NCBI GenBank assembly: GCA_022614705.1
Contig: JAKEIB010000024.1
Coordinates: 1-36,928 of the forward strand
Direction of reading: 5' to 3'
Origin: Planctomycetota bacterium
GTDB taxonomy: Bacteria > Planctomycetota > Planctomycetia > Pirellulales > Lacipirellulaceae
Length of the DNA stretch: 36,928 bases
Shown here: positions 33,682 through 36,928 of the stretch, piece by piece
Position numbering within the stretch: position 1 is the stretch's first letter
How the letters are laid out: each line of letters opens with the position of its first letter
Notes under the pieces: model-generated
What the model was told of the DNA's origin: nothing
Seen by the model: only the letters and a program-made list of their open reading frames with translations
Databases searched by the model: none
Program-made: the position numbers and the translations under genes

Positions 33682-34335
33682 TTACTCACGTTTCCCAACG
33701 ACACTAAACGTAAACGGCTTGCATAAGTAATCTCGACTCCACTCTTCGTCGAGGGCCTTGAAGCCCAACTTGGCCTCGACGGGTTTTAGTTTGCGGCGTG
33801 ATTGTTTCAATTCCACGTGATATTCGCCAGCCGGCAGTTTCCCGAGCGGTATCAGCGCGAAGTTTGTCATATTTGTGCCGTCGATACTGGGTTTCAGTTG
33901 GTATTGGATTTCCACTTGTTTGTCTGTCCGTTTGACGTGCTGAATTTGCACACCGTATCGACTCAGCGGTTCTGAGAAGAAGACGATCGTAACTTCTTCA
34001 TCTGTAGAAAACTCTTTATAAGGTTTTGCTACATCGGCGAAGACGGGGTGCGCAGCACGTAATGCTGAACGACCGCTACCCGCGACAGCGAAGCCGGGTC
34101 GTGATATGTCTTTGAAGTTACGTTTGTCTGCACGGTGGAATGACGACTCCAATATCGACTCAAGCAGCCCTAGCCCAGGCCGTTCGGCAGGAGCCACGTC
34201 TAAGTCGCGAATGTCTCTCGCGCCGGGCATCGTGTAAGCCCAGATTTGATTAAGCGGGATTGTCGTTGACTCGCCCGCTATCGCCGCCGTTGATGAAAAG
34301 AGAAACGCGATGCTGAACAAGAAAGATCGTCTCAT
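33682..34335 (-). CDS. unknown exported protein
   Basis: 217 residues with a clear signal peptide (SFLFSIAFLFSSTAAIAG). I do not recognise the family. It opens with IPLNQIWAYTMPGARDIRDL and has a beta-rich C-terminal half that looks like a small immunoglobulin-like or receptor-binding fold (FALIPLGKLPAGEYHVEL and a FTFSV ending). It lies 21 bases upstream of the frameshifted subtilase on the same strand and may have been its partner or inhibitor-like companion, which is inference from position only. Its base composition looks lower in GC than region 1. Confidence 0.75.
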   Translation of the reverse strand: MRRSFLFSIAFLFSSTAAIAGESTTIPLNQIWAYTMPGARDIRDLDVAPAERPGLGLLESILESSFHRADKRNFKDISRPGFAVAGSGRSALRAAHPVFADVAKPYKEFSTDEEVTIVFFSEPLSRYGVQIQHVKRTDKQVEIQYQLKPSIDGTNMTNFALIPLGKLPAGEYHVELKQSRRKLKPVEAKLGFKALDEEWSRDYLCKPFTFSVVGKRE

Positions 34336-34765
34336 GGCTTAACCCCGAGCGTGGTAAGGATTGGACGCCGCCGCATCGCGCATTATACGTCTTTTGAGAA
34401 TTTCGTTTGTGCGTGTCCCTCACCAGCAATCGAACGGATATTCGGAAAACCAAGTAACCCCACAAATGGAATAGTCAAACGCGCTACCAGACTGCGCTAC
34501 GGCCCGATCTATGTTTCTCGATGTTTTCGTTTGTCCGACTTGCCTGATTTACCCCTGTGTGACATCTGAAACATGCCATTCCAAACTGTGACGATGCGAT
34601 CCATACGGACCCTAACCTAATCTAAATGAGGTCCCAGAACCACAATTTTCCAATAGGTCGTGAGCGTCAGTATAAATACAGCCTGCACCTCCCGCATATT
34701 CGGATTGGATGATCCACACGAAATGTGGCGAAGGTTCCACTGGTCCTGCTCAAAGTTCGCCGACA
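34336..34765. other. intergenic region with a partial tRNA-Pro copy
   Basis: No protein gene is seen. The notable content is the copy of the tRNA-Pro 5' half at 34473-34507, listed separately. The rest is AT-richer sequence with no clear promoter or terminator. Confidence 0.5.
34473..34522 (-). repeat. direct repeat of the tRNA-Pro 5' half and its flank (att-like)
   Basis: Bases 34473-34507 are identical to 31526-31560: 35 bases from the anticodon stem to just past the 5' end of the tRNA gene. Similarity extends into the flank, where TTTCTCGAT recurs at the same spacing (31567-31575 and 34514-34522). The 3' half of the tRNA is absent here, so it is a fragment and not a gene. Confidence 0.85.
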
Positions 34766-35770
34766 CTATTCTTTCACTGATTTCGCAGCTTTGCTCACGA
34801 AGGCGTTGCTGTCCTCACTTAGCTGCTGCAATACGTTCGCCTGCCGTAGCTGTGGATACTGACGCATGATGTAGACAACGTACAACCTTGCCCACCACTC
34901 TTTATGCCGAGCGAGCTTTTCGAGTTCGGCCATCGCTTCCGGGAGTGCCGCTTGAAACCGCTCGGCAAATTCGTTCTCTTTCAGCCAGATTGCGTTGCTG
35001 ACGATATGCTCCGCTAGCTGTATTTCGCGCCGCTCTATCTTTGCCTCTTGCCGACGTATTTCGTGTTGCCGCTTCGTCTCTCGTTGTTGACGTATTTCCT
35101 CTGGCGTCTTTTCTTGTCCTTGCCGAGCAGCTTCCAGACTCCTGCGAATGTCATGTAGCTGGGCGACTACATCGCCCGCTCGGTTTGCATAAGCGAACAC
35201 TAGCAGTGCCTTGCCTGGATGCCTTTCATAAATGAAATTGATGAACCCGGCTGGTATCTCTTCGTTCCTGGCGATCCTGTTCCGCACATACTCCATGTAG
35301 TCATAGTAATTGACCGATCCGAGGGGCGGCCGTCCATGTGTGCGATCATGGCTGTCGTGGTATTGAAACCACATACGAACAAAATCACGGAGCTGCCGAT
35401 TGTCCGCATCGAGGTACGGTGCAAAGACTCGAATGATAGTGCTTGGAGGTAGGTCAAGAAAGTGTAATAGTGCGCCCGCTTGTAGTACGTGTTGCTCCTC
35501 AACGCTTTCGGTTGTCACTACGAAAATTGCCAACTCTTTGACGAGCGCGCCCTTATCGTCGGTGATTTCCTTGAGCTTTTGTAGTTCCTGGAATGCCTCG
35601 CAATTACTTTTGACATCGTTGGGTGGGGCGGCAAGGAAGGCGTTGTAGGTTTTCTTCAGTTGTTTCTGGATGGCTGGATTCGACCCGGCTATCAGCGTTC
35701 CAACATCTCGGGCGAGCACAAAACCGTTCCAGTAAATCAACAAAACAACCACCAATCCGACTCGTCGCAT
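34766..35770 (-). CDS. unknown exported helical protein, paralogue of the gene at 24628
   Basis: 334 residues from the ATG at 35770. An in-frame ATG at 35800 would overlap the upstream gene by 20 bases. The signal peptide is VGLVVVLLIYWNGFVLA. It aligns from end to end with the protein at 24628-25623: LVKELAIFVVTTES, LAPYLD/FAPYLDADNRQLRDF, YIYERHPGKALLVFAYAN and AEHIVSNAIWLKENEFAERF are shared. It has an extra Gln/Arg-rich helix before the conserved block (EEIRQQRETKRQHEIRRQEA). The family is not recognised. It lies 10 bases after the frameshifted alpha/beta-hydrolase-like gene on the same strand. Confidence 0.78.
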   Translation of the reverse strand: MRRVGLVVVLLIYWNGFVLARDVGTLIAGSNPAIQKQLKKTYNAFLAAPPNDVKSNCEAFQELQKLKEITDDKGALVKELAIFVVTTESVEEQHVLQAGALLHFLDLPPSTIIRVFAPYLDADNRQLRDFVRMWFQYHDSHDRTHGRPPLGSVNYYDYMEYVRNRIARNEEIPAGFINFIYERHPGKALLVFAYANRAGDVVAQLHDIRRSLEAARQGQEKTPEEIRQQRETKRQHEIRRQEAKIERREIQLAEHIVSNAIWLKENEFAERFQAALPEAMAELEKLARHKEWWARLYVVYIMRQYPQLRQANVLQQLSEDSNAFVSKAAKSVKE

Positions 35771-35780
35771 GATAGTATTC

Positions 35781-36841
35781 TCAACGAAGCATAAGTTCAT
35801 CTAATCTGGTTTCGATTCGTTGGTGGACGAAGGGGTCGTCGTCAATCGACGAATGGTCCTCATTCTGTAGCTCGATTTCCTCTAATTCCGAAAACGGTGA
35901 CATCTCTTCAGGATTTGAAATCGCTCCGCCGCCTAGCTCAAATGCTCCATTTGGCTGCCAGATGTTCAGAAGATAAAAGGTCTCACTCGGCCAATCGGTT
36001 TCTTGGAAGTTTGTGCCATGATCGACCGCATCAACGAACACCGCGTAAGTTGGAAAGTAACTATCATTGTAAAGTCTCTCCACCAGATCATGAGTAGCGC
36101 CGCCGCCCCAACTGTAGCCCATGATCGAAAAACCTGTACCGTTCTCAAGCGGGTCTATGAACCGCCGGTCCCAGGCATTCTTAATCTCAGCCTCAGCGAC
36201 ACTTACCACATTGTCTATGTTCCCGTCAGTTGAATTGAAAGCCATTACATCCCAACCGCTGTCATACAACTTCTGAGCGAGGTCAAAAATTCCTTCACGG
36301 TTTTGGCCAGCAACAAGGTCGCCAATTGATCCGTCGCCATCGGCGTCACTTGGATTCTGCGTTCGGCCGCCAAATACGACGGTGAGGCTTCTGAATGAGT
36401 GGAACCGGATCGAATCCAGTGTCATCGAAGTCGCAGGGTCAACCAGACTCAGAGTATCCGTACCGTGCGTGCTGTCGTTATATTCCACGAACACGGTGAT
36501 GGTATTATTCACGAACGGTAGTGGTTCCGTCATAAAGCCGGTCATTGGAATCGGCGTTTCTTTGTCGTGATTATAATATAATACAGTGTCAATCTCGTCC
36601 CGACTGTAAGAACCAAGTTTCCTTGACCGGGCAGCCGATCTACCTTTACTTCGATCAGGTCATTCTCCATCTCGATTTCGTAGCCGCTTTCAAACACGTC
36701 GGGACGATCAAAACCGCCGTTATCCCAATCCCAGTTTGCGCGGATGCCGGGGCCGAGTGTGCTGCTCGTTTCATCCTGTTCACGAACCGCCTTTTTGGGG
36801 AACGGCGCATAGATTGGCGAGTCTACTATGTTATGGCTCAT
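35781..36841 (-). pseudogene. alpha/beta-hydrolase-like gene, frameshifted, probably truncated at the 5' end
   Basis: Two adjacent frames are parts of one protein. The upstream frame, from ATG 36841, reads GPGIRANWDWDNGGFDRPD and NDLIEVKVDRLPGQGN, then runs out of homology near 36600 and stops at 36542. The downstream frame is open through SRDEIDTVLYYNHDKETPIP into the part ending at 35781, which includes GYSWGGGATHD with a GxSxG-type serine elbow. One shift near 36600-36620 would join them. The GPGIR...ENDLIEVKV part is usually internal to longer planctomycete exported proteins, and no signal peptide is seen, so the beginning may also be missing. A sequencing error is an alternative. Confidence 0.6.
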
Positions 36842-36928
36842 CCGAAAAAATCTGCAACACAACAACGGAAGAAGATGCCGCGAATTAGCGAAGGGTTATT
36901 GGACATACGTGTGAGCTTGCTTTGGGTG

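Noticed and set aside
34473..34507. second tRNA-Pro gene
   Set aside because: Only the 5' half is present. There is no T arm or 3' acceptor strand, so it cannot make a tRNA.

Overview
The window looks like a piece of a Planctomycetes chromosome, most likely Pirellulales or a close relative. The evidence is a DUF1559 pseudopilin-like protein, two PEP-CTERM proteins (one with a dockerin-like stalk), a very large exported protein ending in a c-type heme domain, a formylglycine sulfatase, a ThuA-like protein, a CehA/McbA metallohydrolase, a C45 peptidase-like protein and many exported one-off enzymes. Repeats are abundant and the protein-coding part is GC-rich. No rRNA, CRISPR array, phage structural gene or replication origin was seen.

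Region 1 (1-13.6 kb) looks like a catabolic locus. It holds the 3' end of a membrane protein, an exported nitrilase-family amidase, and then two divergent operons that start from about 4.7-4.87 kb. The leftward operon encodes a Rossmann epimerase-like protein, a dihydrodipicolinate-synthase-like aldolase/dehydratase and an enolase-superfamily enzyme. These are the same three folds used in the oxidative uronate/aldarate route, although the epimerase-like protein lacks the usual catalytic lysine. The rightward operon encodes five exported proteins: a RidA-like protein, an amidohydrolase, a polysaccharide deacetylase, a giant propeller/HEAT/cytochrome c protein and a heparinase II/III-like protein. 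After a REPIN-like palindromic element comes an exported isochorismatase-like hydrolase. I infer that the locus breaks down an N-acylated or uronate-containing carbohydrate or a related compound.

Region 2 (13.6-24.3 kb) is a patchwork of surface and exported genes separated by repeats: two PEP-CTERM genes, a DUF1559 gene, a C45 hydrolase followed by a small relic of a second C45 gene, a sulfatase, and a 593-residue fusion of a nitrilase domain to a ChbG/YdjC deacetylase domain. Four copies of a CTA...TAG-ended palindromic element of about 122 bp lie between these genes.

Region 3 (24.3-31.5 kb) carries an unknown exported protein, an IS110-family transposase with long non-coding flanks, short GGGGAC-headed repeats, and a co-directional pair made of a TPR-ThuA protein and a CehA/McbA metallohydrolase. 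It ends at a tRNA-Pro(GGG).

Region 4 (31.5-36.9 kb) looks lower in GC and partly decayed. A 35-bp exact copy of the 5' half of the tRNA-Pro gene lies about 3 kb away. Between the two copies are a small unknown ORF, a frameshifted subtilase and an unknown exported protein. Beyond the second copy are a close paralogue of the 24.6-kb unknown protein and a frameshifted alpha/beta-hydrolase-like gene.
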